From a virus: a DNA stretch of 40,106 bases. Each line of letters begins with the position of its first letter. Position 1 is the stretch's first letter. The translations under genes were made by a program, and so were the position numbers. Positions 29,921 through 38,130 of the stretch are shown here, in pieces. The stretch is taken from positions 1-40,106 of IMG/VR virus record IMGVR_UViG_3300028572_000020. One strand, written 5' to 3'. The notes under the pieces are model-generated. The model was not told where the DNA came from. It made no database searches and saw only the letters and a list, made by a program, of their open reading frames with translations.

Positions 29921-30150
29921 CAATTAGTGAGGAGGATAATCTTCATTAAAGAAGAGTCATTTAAACGAAAGTTCACATAAACAACTAAACATCTGAACAA
30001 AATGATATAAGAGCGGGACAGTTCAACATGCTTTGGCTAGCATAAACAATGCCTGATTCGTTAAGCGCTCTGACAAAATCATCCAGTTATTTTTAGGAAG
30101 TCGAATTAAATGTGCTTATCTAAAAATCCAACTATCTTCCTCGATAAACT
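29921..30150 (-). other. 230-nt non-coding stretch before a strong terminator; possible small RNA
   Basis: No frame longer than about 20 codons with a ribosome site is seen on the minus strand; the plus-strand frame there is antisense to the gene at 30151. A small hairpin ATGCT...AGCAT is present. Unusually long for this gene-dense genome. It could be a long 3' UTR, a small RNA or a decayed gene. Confidence 0.45.
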
Positions 30151-30741
30151 TTATACTACTATATTCAATGTTTCTAAGTATACAAGATCATCATCGGCAA
30201 CTTCAATAACCGAAGTTGAATTTATCACTGATGATTCATCCGCAATACGAAGAAGTTCTTTCTTCAAAAGCTTTTGTTCACCTTTCAAGAGATCTAAAGA
30301 TCTCTTTGTCAGAATAAAATGAACAGAAACTTGATCAGTAAGGCGACCATATGCGTCAGTCGATGTTTTATCTGACGTAACAATTGATGCATGTTTCTTT
30401 CGCGCAATTTCGTATTCGGCGTCAGTAAATTCAGGCCCAATCGCATTTTCCAATATAGTCAGCTCAGCACGAACTTGGACTTCACGATTCATTAATTGAT
30501 TTAGCCCAGATTCTTGATGCAATCCTTGGATAGCTAAACGAATCGCATACCGAATTTTATTTAACTTTTTAATCTCTAGAACAGCATCCAAAATCTTTTG
30601 TTGATGAAGATGAACACTCTGTTCAAATCCTTCGTACATAGAAATTGCTACATTTCGTGTATTAAGGTTGCCAGTAACAATACTGACTTGGGTTTCGATT
30701 TCGCGTTCCAACCGGCGAGCTTGACGTAGAGAAAGTTTCAT
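30151..30741 (-). CDS. Unknown coiled-coil protein
   Basis: 196 residues, strongly helical: MKLSLRQARRLEREIETQVS at the start, a heptad-like middle (LDAVLEIKKLNKIRYAIRLAI), and TKRSLDLLKGEQKLLKKELL towards the end. No catalytic motif. AAAAGG precedes the ATG by about 12 nt. It lies alone between the promoter at 30795 and the terminator at 29889-29920 and could scaffold another protein. Confidence 0.7.
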   Translation of the reverse strand: MKLSLRQARRLEREIETQVSIVTGNLNTRNVAISMYEGFEQSVHLHQQKILDAVLEIKKLNKIRYAIRLAIQGLHQESGLNQLMNREVQVRAELTILENAIGPEFTDAEYEIARKKHASIVTSDKTSTDAYGRLTDQVSVHFILTKRSLDLLKGEQKLLKKELLRIADESSVINSTSVIEVADDDLVYLETLNIVV

Positions 30742-30794
30742 TTCAGTGTTTACCTTTTATTATAATTTTGGGCATGTGCATCTTGGAGAGAGGC

Positions 30795-30822
30795 ATTATA
30801 TCACCAATAGAATAAATGTGTA
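30795..30822 (-). promoter_or_regulatory. Early-type promoter overlapping a hairpin
   Basis: TATAAT (30795-30800) with TACACA 16 nt upstream, matching the plan at 11191 and 28321. The promoter is inside a 13-bp inverted repeat (30798-30810 / 30826-30838) that lies right after the upstream gene's stop and may act as its terminator. Confidence 0.5.
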
Positions 30823-30840
30823 ATGCTATTGGTGATATTT

Positions 30841-31296
30841 TTATTTTAATTTTTTAATAAAGTCATCAAAATTAAACTTGCCGCTAAGGGCATATTCTTG
30901 ACTTTCAAAAACTAATTGATTGATTAATGAGCGGGAAATATACCAACAGTCATTGAATTCATCGGTGATAGTAATAGTTTGATCTTTTTCGAGGAGTTTA
31001 ATATCATCAAGAATTTCTTCAGTGATAATAAACTTTCCGTCTTCACCACCAAAATCAATAGAAGCAGTTAAAGCTTCTTTATGGACTGTGCTGGTTGACA
31101 TGGCAAGAATATCAGCAAACTCATCATCTACACCTTGGTCTTGATTTAATTCTCGAAGGTATTGTTTAAAATTAATCTTTTCGTGGCGTTGCTCTTGAAT
31201 AGCTTCACTGATTTTTGGAGGAGCTTTAATGACTTTCTCAATCTTTGGTTTTGTTTCGAATTCTGGAAATTCACTGAATGTGTATTTTTTATTCAT
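30841..31296 (-). CDS. Unknown 151-residue protein
   Basis: Start set at the ATG at 31294-31296 (MNKKYTFSEFPEFETKPK); a TTG nine codons upstream is unlikely. A hairpin GGAAC...GTTCC sits between AGG and the ATG and could bring the ribosome site closer. The N-terminal half is Lys/Pro/Glu-rich and probably disordered. The C-terminal half is alpha/beta (SIDFGGEDGKFIITEEILDD). No family recognised. Confidence 0.65.
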   Translation of the reverse strand: MNKKYTFSEFPEFETKPKIEKVIKAPPKISEAIQEQRHEKINFKQYLRELNQDQGVDDEFADILAMSTSTVHKEALTASIDFGGEDGKFIITEEILDDIKLLEKDQTITITDEFNDCWYISRSLINQLVFESQEYALSGKFNFDDFIKKLK

Positions 31297-31354
31297 AATG
31301 GAACGGTGAGTGTTCCTCAGCAAGTGTAATCATATTTATTGCTAAGAAATAATA

Positions 31355-31828
31355 TCACTCTAGAACCCAGAGGGTTTTTTCAATATCTGGCCCAAGAGCA
31401 TAATCAATAATTTGACTCACTACAGACCAATCCCCATTTGCTAATCCACAACCAATAAGTGGAAAGTGAACTCCTAACTGTTTGACTTTATCTTTTAGAA
31501 CCCCAGTCGCCAACCCAATGAAAGCTCGTTCTAATACATCATAATCAACATAGACGACATTAGGATCGCGCCCATAGTCACGCTGTGTGATGGCATTGAT
31601 GATGTATTTGTCTTGGCTGACCTGAGCCCATGTGTACGTTCCTAGGCGATCTGCACATCCTGCGTCGATTGGCTTTTCAAAGTCATGTCGGTATGCCGCA
31701 AAAGCTTTGGGAAATTGTGTTTTGACCTGTTTAGCAAAACCACTACCCATAACGCCATGCGCATTACATCCATGTACAATAACCCCAGATGTAATATCCA
31801 GAAGATTCCCAACAATTTTAGTTATCAT
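31355..31828 (-). CDS. Macrodomain (ADP-ribose-binding / Appr-1''-p processing type)
   Basis: 157 residues, the size of a single macrodomain. It starts MITKIVGNLLDITSGVIVHG and has the hallmark CNAHGVMGSGFAKQV (ADP-ribose loop) and the second loop FPLIGCGLANGDW. Relatives hydrolyse ADP-ribose-1''-phosphate or remove ADP-ribose from proteins or nucleic acids. In a phage this may recycle NAD-derived products of RNA repair or undo host ADP-ribosylation defences. The target cannot be read from the sequence. Confidence 0.9.
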   Translation of the reverse strand: MITKIVGNLLDITSGVIVHGCNAHGVMGSGFAKQVKTQFPKAFAAYRHDFEKPIDAGCADRLGTYTWAQVSQDKYIINAITQRDYGRDPNVVYVDYDVLERAFIGLATGVLKDKVKQLGVHFPLIGCGLANGDWSVVSQIIDYALGPDIEKTLWVLE

Positions 31829-31857
31829 GTTTCTTTATTCAAACTTATTATTTTAAT

Positions 31858-31881
31858 AAGAGGACTTTATAAAGTCCTCTT
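31858..31881. terminator. Perfect palindromic terminator
   Basis: AAGAGGACTTTATAAAGTCC continues to a 24-nt perfect palindrome 10 bp past the stop of the gene at 31891. No long U-run follows. Confidence 0.65.
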
Positions 31882-31890
31882 TAAACAAGA

Positions 31891-32475
31891 TTATGCAGCC
31901 AGTTTTTCTGGCAAACCTGTCGGAAAAGGCCAAGCAGCATTTTGCTCTGTTACTCGGGTTGGCCATGGATCATCTTCGCTGGAATTATCTAATTCTTGAA
32001 GAAATTCTTCAGCAATGCCGTTTTGTTTATCATACTTCTTCATACGACTATATAAGGTTTGAAGAAATTTATTTTTCTTGAGTTCACCAACTTGATGGGC
32101 CCATTCAAGTGCATTGAATACTTGATCGACCAATGGTGCATCAGCATCAAGTTTAATTTGAAATGCATGTACATCCGAAAGATGATAGTTCGGATCATTA
32201 GCGAGTCGAGCTAAAGCATCGCTACTTGCGCATCGGTCTGCATGATATATGCATTCTGCTCGACCTGCGGCATAATTGAAATTATCATCTTCGCGGGTAA
32301 TCGCAGCGGCAAATGAAAGTATATTTGCCGGATAATTAATTTCAAACATGAAAGAAATTCCGCCAGTGGGATTTGGTTCACTAACGAGAATACCAAGTTT
32401 GTTTTGGATCACGCTGTGGCCACGGAAATACCTGAATGTACGAATAAAGCCTTGAGCAATACTACCTAGTTGCAT
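31891..32475 (-). CDS. Unknown 194-residue protein
   Basis: GGAG lies before the ATG. A soluble protein with a beta-rich first half (GILVSEPNPTGGISFMFEIN), a Cys/Ala region (GRAECIYHADRCASSDALAR) and a helical part with LKKNKFLQTLYSRMKKY. The C-terminal tail is Trp/Pro-rich (DDPWPTRV, AAWPFPTGLPEK). No known motif. Confidence 0.7.
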   Translation of the reverse strand: MQLGSIAQGFIRTFRYFRGHSVIQNKLGILVSEPNPTGGISFMFEINYPANILSFAAAITREDDNFNYAAGRAECIYHADRCASSDALARLANDPNYHLSDVHAFQIKLDADAPLVDQVFNALEWAHQVGELKKNKFLQTLYSRMKKYDKQNGIAEEFLQELDNSSEDDPWPTRVTEQNAAWPFPTGLPEKLAA

Positions 32476-32495
32476 ATCATCTCCGAGTGTCTAGT

Positions 32496-33191
32496 TTATT
32501 TAGTTGTATTCTTTTTGTTACGTGCTACTTGTAAAGCTTCTATCCTGCGATTCTTAGCAATAATCTCGATCTTCCGTTCATCCGAATATGCATCAATCCA
32601 ACACATCTTTTGATTAGTTGAATAACTTTGAAGACATGCAAGGCGATCATAATCGTCATACTCATCCACAAATGTTACATACTTAGAAGATTCCGGAAAC
32701 CTAAGTCTCTTATGTGAAGGACCTGAAATTTCATCAATCCCAAACCAAGCGTAAAAAGCTTTACGTGATTCATAACTTTTAAAATACAAGTCATACTCAT
32801 CCATAAGATTCGTAATACAAAGTTCGAGGCGAGCAATTTGTGCATCATCATTTGAACGAGATACAATTCGTTCTTCCTCTTGCTTTTGAATCTCATTAGA
32901 GCGTGTGAGTCTATTATATCTAATTCGCAATAAAAGTGAGATCCCGAGAACGAAAAACAACACAATTCCAGGGATTCCACCTATACAAAAAAATACAGAT
33001 AAAACCAACAACCCAATAATCCACCGAACCGATGCCCAGAATATAGCTTTACCAAGACTGACAATATGGCTTGGTGTTATACCAAAGTAATAATTGATTA
33101 TGCAGTAAAAGTTATAGATGATACTCAGGAGAACACCAACCATAAGAAAATTGGTGAATGTTGAATTTTTACCAGAATCATTGTCTTTCAT
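32496..33191 (-). CDS. Membrane protein with cytoplasmic coiled coil
   Basis: 231 residues from the ATG at 33189-33191 (MKDNDSGK), chosen because GGAG lies 7 nt upstream; six more codons upstream are possible. Hydrophobic segments at about 14-36 and 48-85 (WIIGLLVLSVFFCIGGIPGI is part of it) give 2-3 membrane helices. A charged helix (NEIQKQEEERIVSRSND) and a soluble alpha/beta domain with a Tyr/Asp-rich part follow. A T4-early-like promoter is directly upstream. An early inner-membrane protein, perhaps for exclusion or host takeover; this is inference. Confidence 0.7.
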   Translation of the reverse strand: MKDNDSGKNSTFTNFLMVGVLLSIIYNFYCIINYYFGITPSHIVSLGKAIFWASVRWIIGLLVLSVFFCIGGIPGIVLFFVLGISLLLRIRYNRLTRSNEIQKQEEERIVSRSNDDAQIARLELCITNLMDEYDLYFKSYESRKAFYAWFGIDEISGPSHKRLRFPESSKYVTFVDEYDDYDRLACLQSYSTNQKMCWIDAYSDERKIEIIAKNRRIEALQVARNKKNTTK

Positions 33192-33220
33192 GATAAACTC
33201 CATGTTCATTCCATGGTTTT

Positions 33221-33249
33221 ATTTTATCACAGAAATCTTGAATAGTAAA
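33221..33249 (-). promoter_or_regulatory. Early-type promoter
   Basis: TTTACT (33244-33249), 17-nt spacer, TAAAAT (33221-33226) preceded by TGTGA, the same design as the smpB promoter. It lies in the 43-bp gap between the epimerase gene and the membrane-protein gene. Confidence 0.65.
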
Positions 33250-33252
33250 CTG

Positions 33253-34221
33253 TTATTTTAAAGTTTCTTTATACCAAGCAATAAATTTCTTGACACCTTC
33301 TTCTGGTGATGTTTTAAGACGATTAAAATTAATATCTAATTCATATTTAGCCATACTCGCGTATGTTTGTCTAACATCACTTTCTGGTAATCCGACATGC
33401 TTAATAATAGCTTTCTTACCAAGTTCTTGTTCTAATAGCGTAATAAAATCTCTAACTAGAATAGGTGAGCCATGCCCGATATTAAATATTCTATGATTGC
33501 CGCCATACATAGAAATGCTAGTTACATCAATCAACCCTTCAACGATATCATCAATATAAGTAAAATCTCTAGATAATTCTATTTCGCCATTAAGCCCGTC
33601 ACGGAGTTCAATTTCTTGTCCATTCATAATCTTTTCAGCAAAGATAAATGGGGCCATATCTTTGCGGCCATACGGGCCGTACACAGTAAAAAACCGACAA
33701 CATACTATATCGGTTTCTAAGAAATGATTGGACATCGATTTAGCCAAAGCTTCGCCAGCACGTTTTGTTCCGGCATAATAACTAACTTGGTCCGTTGTCG
33801 AATTACCTTCACTCATCTCGTATGATTGATCCCCATAAACACTCGAGCTGCTTGAATAGATAAGCTTTGGAATCTTGTAGTCATGACATGCCATTAGCAC
33901 ATTATGGAAAGCTAAAACATTATTGTTGAAATATATCTCTGGACTATCTTTAGAAGCCTGAACACCAGTTGAGGCCGCCAAGTGATACACAATATCAAAG
34001 GGATCCCATCCTCCAGCTAGTGTTTTTCCTATAGAAAGATCATGATAAATCAATTTAAAATTTAGATTACGAGCAAGATTTAAATACTTTGTATGTTTAT
34101 CTGGATCAGTAAATACAGAATATCGCAAATCAATACCATATACCGTATGACCAGAACTTAAAAGTTTAGCACATAAATGATAACCAATGAAACCCAGTGC
34201 TCCAGTTACAAGTATATTCAT
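33253..34221 (-). CDS. NAD-dependent sugar-nucleotide epimerase (extended SDR)
   Basis: 322 residues. The Rossmann motif GALGFIGYHL (7-16), DIVYHLAASTGV, SSSSVYG (catalytic Ser) and YYAGTKRAGEAL (catalytic Tyr and Lys) are all present. The order and length fit UDP-glucose/UDP-glucuronate 4-epimerases. It may supply a sugar for modifying phage DNA or virion, or alter the host surface, but no glycosyltransferase is seen in this window. The start overlaps the stop of a 34-codon gene (ATGA). Confidence 0.9.
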   Translation of the reverse strand: MNILVTGALGFIGYHLCAKLLSSGHTVYGIDLRYSVFTDPDKHTKYLNLARNLNFKLIYHDLSIGKTLAGGWDPFDIVYHLAASTGVQASKDSPEIYFNNNVLAFHNVLMACHDYKIPKLIYSSSSSVYGDQSYEMSEGNSTTDQVSYYAGTKRAGEALAKSMSNHFLETDIVCCRFFTVYGPYGRKDMAPFIFAEKIMNGQEIELRDGLNGEIELSRDFTYIDDIVEGLIDVTSISMYGGNHRIFNIGHGSPILVRDFITLLEQELGKKAIIKHVGLPESDVRQTYASMAKYELDINFNRLKTSPEEGVKKFIAWYKETLK

Positions 34222-34322
34222 GAGAAAGAAAAGATTTTGTTAATAAGCCAAGCCGAGTATTCACCAGGCTTCCAACCGTTGAGTACTAATTCTTGATCGA
34301 ACGCCCGAATCTGTGCAGTCAT
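34218..34322 (-). CDS. Small protein of 34 residues between thyA and the epimerase
   Basis: ATG at 34320-34322 to TGA overlapping the epimerase ATG by 4 nt. It reads MTAQIRAFDQELVLNGWKPG, then EYSAWLINKIFSFS. It lies in the same frame as thyA after its stop, five codons downstream. The overlap suggests translational coupling. No strong ribosome site, so moderate confidence. Confidence 0.45.
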   Translation of the reverse strand: MTAQIRAFDQELVLNGWKPGEYSAWLINKIFSFS

Positions 34323-34337
34323 CAGACGAATATCAAT

Positions 34338-35207
34338 TTAAACAGCGACTGGGGCTTTGATAGCGTTGTGATAATAATAATTATCTAGCCGAATATCATC
34401 TAGTTTGAAATCATCTATATCTTTGATTTCTGGATTTAACCATAGCTTTGCCTGAGTAGTAATCGATTCACGAGATAACATTTCTTCTACTTGAGTAAAG
34501 TGATTTTGGTAAATATGTGTATCCCCAGATGAAACAATTAATTCACCAACGCCAAAACCACAAGTTTGTGCAAGCATATAAGTTAACAAAGCATATGAGG
34601 CTATGTTGTAAGGCGCCCCCAAAAATAAATCCCAGGATCGTTGAGTTAGATGACACGATAACTTTCCATTTGCCACATAAAACTGAAAAAATGCATGACA
34701 TGGTGGTAGAGCCATGTTTGGAATATCACTAACATTCCAGGCCGAGACAATTAAGCGCCTATCATTAGGATTAGACTTAAGCTTGTTCACCAAATCTCGA
34801 ATCTGATCAATTGATTCAACACGAACTTTCGCATTTATTAATGTTTTTGGGCCATCCGAGTGATCAATAGGATAATCGCCCGGGTTCACAATTGTGTATT
34901 TTTGCCAATTACGCCATTGCGCACCATAGACTGGTCCCAAGCCCCCGAACTCATCTGCCCACTCGTCCCAAATATGATTGTTGTTATCATGGAGATATTT
35001 GATATTAGTGTTACCTGATAGGAGCCAAAGTAGTTCTACGGCAATAAGGCGGAACGCGGTGAACTTGGCATGAACAATCGGAAATTCTTCTTGGAGATCG
35101 AATCGGATCTGCTGACCAAATAAACTCCTAGTTCCGGTCCCAGTTCGATCTGTTTTATCTGTTCCGTTTGTATAGACATGACGGACTAAATCTAAATATT
35201 GTTGCAT
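34338..35207 (-). CDS. thyA: Thymidylate synthase
   Basis: 289 residues from the ATG at 35205-35207 ([20 protein letters not shown]). A start further upstream would overlap the preceding gene. Family motifs: [19 protein letters not shown], the active-site Cys in [33 protein letters not shown], and DTHIYQNH. It methylates dUMP to dTMP using methylene-tetrahydrofolate. No hydroxymethylase-type changes are obvious. It ends with the usual IKAPVAV. It follows the small SH3-like gene by 5 bp. Confidence 0.97.
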   Translation of the reverse strand: MQQYLDLVRHVYTNGTDKTDRTGTGTRSLFGQQIRFDLQEEFPIVHAKFTAFRLIAVELLWLLSGNTNIKYLHDNNNHIWDEWADEFGGLGPVYGAQWRNWQKYTIVNPGDYPIDHSDGPKTLINAKVRVESIDQIRDLVNKLKSNPNDRRLIVSAWNVSDIPNMALPPCHAFFQFYVANGKLSCHLTQRSWDLFLGAPYNIASYALLTYMLAQTCGFGVGELIVSSGDTHIYQNHFTQVEEMLSRESITTQAKLWLNPEIKDIDDFKLDDIRLDNYYYHNAIKAPVAV

Positions 35208-35212
35208 ATGTA

Positions 35213-35452
35213 TTAAATTGGTTTGAGGTGGTATTCTTGAAGAGTGATAGCTTTCCATTGCATACCAATGTATGGTTTATCTAAAAGAACAATATAAAAG
35301 TGAGTTAAGCCAAATCTACCTGGTTTGGCTTCAAATCCAACTACGCTTCCTGTTTTACCATTAAGGTGTTCATTTAAGCCTGTTTCAACTTTAGGGTCAA
35401 ACTCAATTCGGACATTCTGATCGAGTTTGAGATTCTTATTCAATAGGCTCAT
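35213..35452 (-). CDS. Small SH3/KOW-like protein
   Basis: 79 residues. [20 protein letters not shown], then [18 protein letters not shown] and YIVLLDKP, form the alternating-strand pattern of a small beta barrel such as SH3 or KOW. AAGAGAA precedes the ATG. It sits between the second dnaJ and thyA with short gaps. Function unknown; RNA or protein binding is possible. Confidence 0.7.
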   Translation of the reverse strand: MSLLNKNLKLDQNVRIEFDPKVETGLNEHLNGKTGSVVGFEAKPGRFGLTHFYIVLLDKPYIGMQWKAITLQEYHLKPI

Positions 35453-35464
35453 GATATAGTTCTC

Positions 35465-36322
35465 TTAAAAGTGTTTTGATTTTAACGTGATGTAAATATT
35501 TCCGTGCTCTCGTGTTTGTAAATCTGGTAAACCTACTCCGGTTAATCTAAGGATTGTTCCTTCTGGACTGCATGGAGGAACAGTCACAGTCAATTCCTTA
35601 TTATTCAATCCCATAACTTTAATAGAACCACCTTCTAATGAAGTTATTCTGTCAATAGAAGAGTTGGTATAAAGATCATTTCCTTTACGTAGGAAATTTA
35701 CCCTATCTTCTACTTTAATTCTTATATTTTTGTATCTACGGTTGCCAGTTGGTCGTCTATTTTGATCAACGCATTGAAGTTTCAATATGACATTATCCCA
35801 TACTCCTGGAGGTATATCAAAATAGCAATCAAAATCTATAATTTCTCCAGAACCTTTACAAGCTGGACATCGATTTAATTTCGAATCTTCTTCAGATGGT
35901 CTTGGAGTATATCCACCGCCACCAAAGACTTGCCCAACTGTTCTAGAATGAGCTCCATATAAAGCCCCAGATCCATTGCATGTGGAACAAATAGTTTTCT
36001 TATTGGCTCTAGATAGGATTCCAGTTTCAACTTGATCTAATGATAGATAAACTGTTGCATCTGGAACAACATTAACTACTGTCGTTCTAGCATAATGTTT
36101 TGCTGCTTGTGGGACTGAATCTTTTGCAACAGGAGGAATATATTTATACGATGGATCAGAAAGCTTTTCATAGGCTTGTTTGATCTCTTTAAATTTCTCT
36201 TCTGCATACTTGCTATTGTTATTTCTATCCGGGTGCCATTTCATAGCGAGTTTTCTATAAGCACGAACAATCTCGTCAGTAGATGCACCCGGATCTAATT
36301 CCAATATTTTATAGTATAGCAT
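35465..36322 (-). CDS. DnaJ-like co-chaperone with a reduced zinc domain
   Basis: 285 residues. The J domain at 1-65 has the HPD motif (30-32, KWHPDRN). The zinc region has only two CxxCxGxG motifs, CSTCNGSG and CPACKGSG, separated by a Gly-rich loop, so one zinc site rather than two. The C-terminal substrate-binding domain is present ([31 protein letters not shown]). Stimulates DnaK (host Hsp70) ATPase in this family. It lies 59 bp after a complete DnaJ, so it is a diverged tandem copy or separately acquired. Confidence 0.88.
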   Translation of the reverse strand: MLYYKILELDPGASTDEIVRAYRKLAMKWHPDRNNNSKYAEEKFKEIKQAYEKLSDPSYKYIPPVAKDSVPQAAKHYARTTVVNVVPDATVYLSLDQVETGILSRANKKTICSTCNGSGALYGAHSRTVGQVFGGGGYTPRPSEEDSKLNRCPACKGSGEIIDFDCYFDIPPGVWDNVILKLQCVDQNRRPTGNRRYKNIRIKVEDRVNFLRKGNDLYTNSSIDRITSLEGGSIKVMGLNNKELTVTVPPCSPEGTILRLTGVGLPDLQTREHGNIYITLKSKHF

Positions 36323-36355
36323 ATGTATGGGTATAACTCTTTGTTATTATTCAAA

Positions 36356-36363
36356 TATTTATA
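36356..36363 (-). promoter_or_regulatory. Late-type promoter element between the two dnaJ genes
   Basis: TATAAATA on the minus strand, followed by TTTGAAT, 33 bp upstream of the shorter dnaJ at 36322. It could allow the second J protein to be made separately at late times. Confidence 0.5.
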
Positions 36364-36381
36364 CCGATTTCAGGTGGGTCC

Positions 36382-37401
36382 CTATAGCTTAGCTTTTTCA
36401 AGCTCGTCAAATTTTTGAAGTAATGTTTTCTGTTCTGATGTTAAGTTCTTTGGATATACTACTTTAATAATCATATACAAATCACCCACGGCACCACTAA
36501 ACTTTTTCATTCCTTGGCCTTTCATCCTGAGTTTTTTGCCATGTGATGTTCGTTCAGGAATAGAAAGTTCTAATACATCGCCATTCAAACTTTCAACGCT
36601 GGTTTTTCCACCAAGTAAAGAAGTAGCAATTGGTATTTCTAATTCCATAATCAGATCATCGTCAGATCGCTGAAACTTTTTATGATTAAGGATTATTATC
36701 CGAACAATCAAATCACCTGGCGGTAATTCAGAATTTTCTTTATTCCCAAGACCGGACAATTTAAACAATGCTCCATCAGGAATGCCAGGCATAATCTTCA
36801 AATCGGTTTCTGTTTCTTCTAATACAATAGAACGTCCAGAACAAACTTTACATGGATCTTCAACTTTAGTCCCCGACCCAGCACAGGTAGGACAGGTTTG
36901 CGCCATTTTAAAATTTGGATTGATCGCTCTTAAGATTTGACCTTTCCCATTACATGTGGAACATTTAACTTTTACTTTAGAAATCGATCCAGTTCCATCA
37001 CAAGCTTTACACCCAACAACGTGTTTGTATTTGACTTTTTTAGTGACACCAGAATTAGCTTCTTCTAAAGTAATATCAATTTCTGATCGCTTATCAGAAT
37101 TACCAGGCATAGCTTGTTGAGCATTAACATGCTTAAAGATATCAGCAAAATCAAAGCCAAAATCTTGGGGTGCTCTTTGGCCGGGCTGTTCATGACCGAA
37201 TTGATCATAATGATTTCGCTTCTCTTGGTTTCCTAGGACTTCATTTGCCTCGTTAACTTCTTTGAACTGCTCTTCAGCACCAGAATCAGTATTCCGATCT
37301 GGGTGATATTTCATCGCTAGTTTACGATAAGCTTTTTTGATGTCATCTTCTGTAGCAGTTTTAGCTACACCAAGGACTTCATAGTAATCTCGTTTTGTCA
37401 T
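36382..37401 (-). CDS. dnaJ: DnaJ (type I Hsp40)
   Basis: 339 residues. The J domain (KYHPDRN) is followed by a Gly/Phe segment and four zinc motifs: [24 protein letters not shown] and a degenerate CKVCSGRS. The C-terminal domains I/II end [19 protein letters not shown] as in bacterial DnaJ. It is shorter than E. coli DnaJ (376), mainly in the G/F linker. Host lambda and T4 infections use DnaK/DnaJ; a phage-supplied DnaJ could redirect DnaK towards phage assembly or replication. The start overlaps the upstream stop by 4 nt. Confidence 0.95.
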   Translation of the reverse strand: MTKRDYYEVLGVAKTATEDDIKKAYRKLAMKYHPDRNTDSGAEEQFKEVNEANEVLGNQEKRNHYDQFGHEQPGQRAPQDFGFDFADIFKHVNAQQAMPGNSDKRSEIDITLEEANSGVTKKVKYKHVVGCKACDGTGSISKVKVKCSTCNGKGQILRAINPNFKMAQTCPTCAGSGTKVEDPCKVCSGRSIVLEETETDLKIMPGIPDGALFKLSGLGNKENSELPPGDLIVRIIILNHKKFQRSDDDLIMELEIPIATSLLGGKTSVESLNGDVLELSIPERTSHGKKLRMKGQGMKKFSGAVGDLYMIIKVVYPKNLTSEQKTLLQKFDELEKAKL

Positions 37402-37643
37402 ACGTCGTTAAGAAAATCTGCAATTGCTTGTTTAAGTTCGGGTTGTTGATCTACATCATGAAGAAATCCACACATGATATCGCCATCTAGATCGAGCTTT
37501 TCACCTTCATATTTCATTTTACGAATCAGCATTGTTCCAATATCAAAATGGACATGCATAAATTCTTGAATGAAAATTTTATTGACATCTTCATTGGTTG
37601 TTTGTTTATCTGGGATAAAATAGAAATGGGCGATTGATGGCAT
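37398..37643 (-). CDS. Unknown 81-residue protein coupled to dnaJ
   Basis: Starts [20 protein letters not shown]; alpha/beta with His/Met-rich middle ([17 protein letters not shown]) and an acidic helical end. It overlaps the dnaJ start by 4 nt (ATGA). No strong ribosome site and no motif recognised. Confidence 0.65.
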   Translation of the reverse strand: MPSIAHFYFIPDKQTTNEDVNKIFIQEFMHVHFDIGTMLIRKMKYEGEKLDLDGDIMCGFLHDVDQQPELKQAIADFLNDV

Positions 37644-37651
37644 AGTTTTGG

Positions 37652-37684
37652 TAAGTGGATGTCTTTATTGGAGATATCCACTTA
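37652..37684. terminator. Stem-loop terminator after the MazG-like gene
   Basis: TAAGTGGATGTCT and AGATATCCACTTA form a 13-bp stem with one G-U pair, 6 bp past the stop at 37690. Confidence 0.7.
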
Positions 37685-37689
37685 GTTAA

Positions 37690-38103
37690 TTAGCGAGTGT
37701 ATCGTGCGATAATTTCGGCGTGAGCCTGATCTGGCGATTTCCAGCCAAATGGCTTGATGACATCTAATGATGTGCCTCGTTTTGATTGGTCTGCTGATGT
37801 TGCTATAACTTTAGACATGTTTGCTTGTTGAACTGCATCCCACATTTCTTGCCACATAGCTGGAGAAACGCCCATCATCTGAGCAGTTCCATAGGCCACA
37901 TAAACAAGATCAATAAGTGAATCTAAGGCTGTGGCTAGGTCATTGTTATAATGCGAATCTACATATTCTCGAAGTTCTTCTTGCATGAAACCAAGACGAA
38001 AATTATACGTATCGTCATCCAATAGCTTAGGTGTATCAGCTAAAGGAACTTGGAACTTGGAATGGAAATCGCTAACATCTTGGTAACCGGATTGCTGAAT
38101 CAT
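37690..38103 (-). CDS. MazG-like / all-alpha NTP pyrophosphohydrolase
   Basis: 137 residues, helical. FRLGFMQEELREYVDS (ExxE motif, about 40) and ALDSLIDLVYVAYGTAQMMG (DxxxD motif, about 60-75) are the metal-binding motifs of the MazG/dUTPase/HisE superfamily. Such enzymes hydrolyse NTPs or dNTPs to the monophosphate and pyrophosphate. In phages they are proposed to clean the nucleotide pool or lower alarmone levels. The substrate cannot be read here. AAGG lies before the ATG. Confidence 0.8.
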   Translation of the reverse strand: MIQQSGYQDVSDFHSKFQVPLADTPKLLDDDTYNFRLGFMQEELREYVDSHYNNDLATALDSLIDLVYVAYGTAQMMGVSPAMWQEMWDAVQQANMSKVIATSADQSKRGTSLDVIKPFGWKSPDQAHAEIIARYTR

Positions 38104-38130
38104 TGATAGTGCCTTATACTTTTATTGAGA

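Noticed and set aside
30110-30322. Plus-strand frame of 70 codons
   Set aside because: Mostly antisense to the coiled-coil gene at 30151, no ribosome site, Ser/Phe-rich shadow composition.
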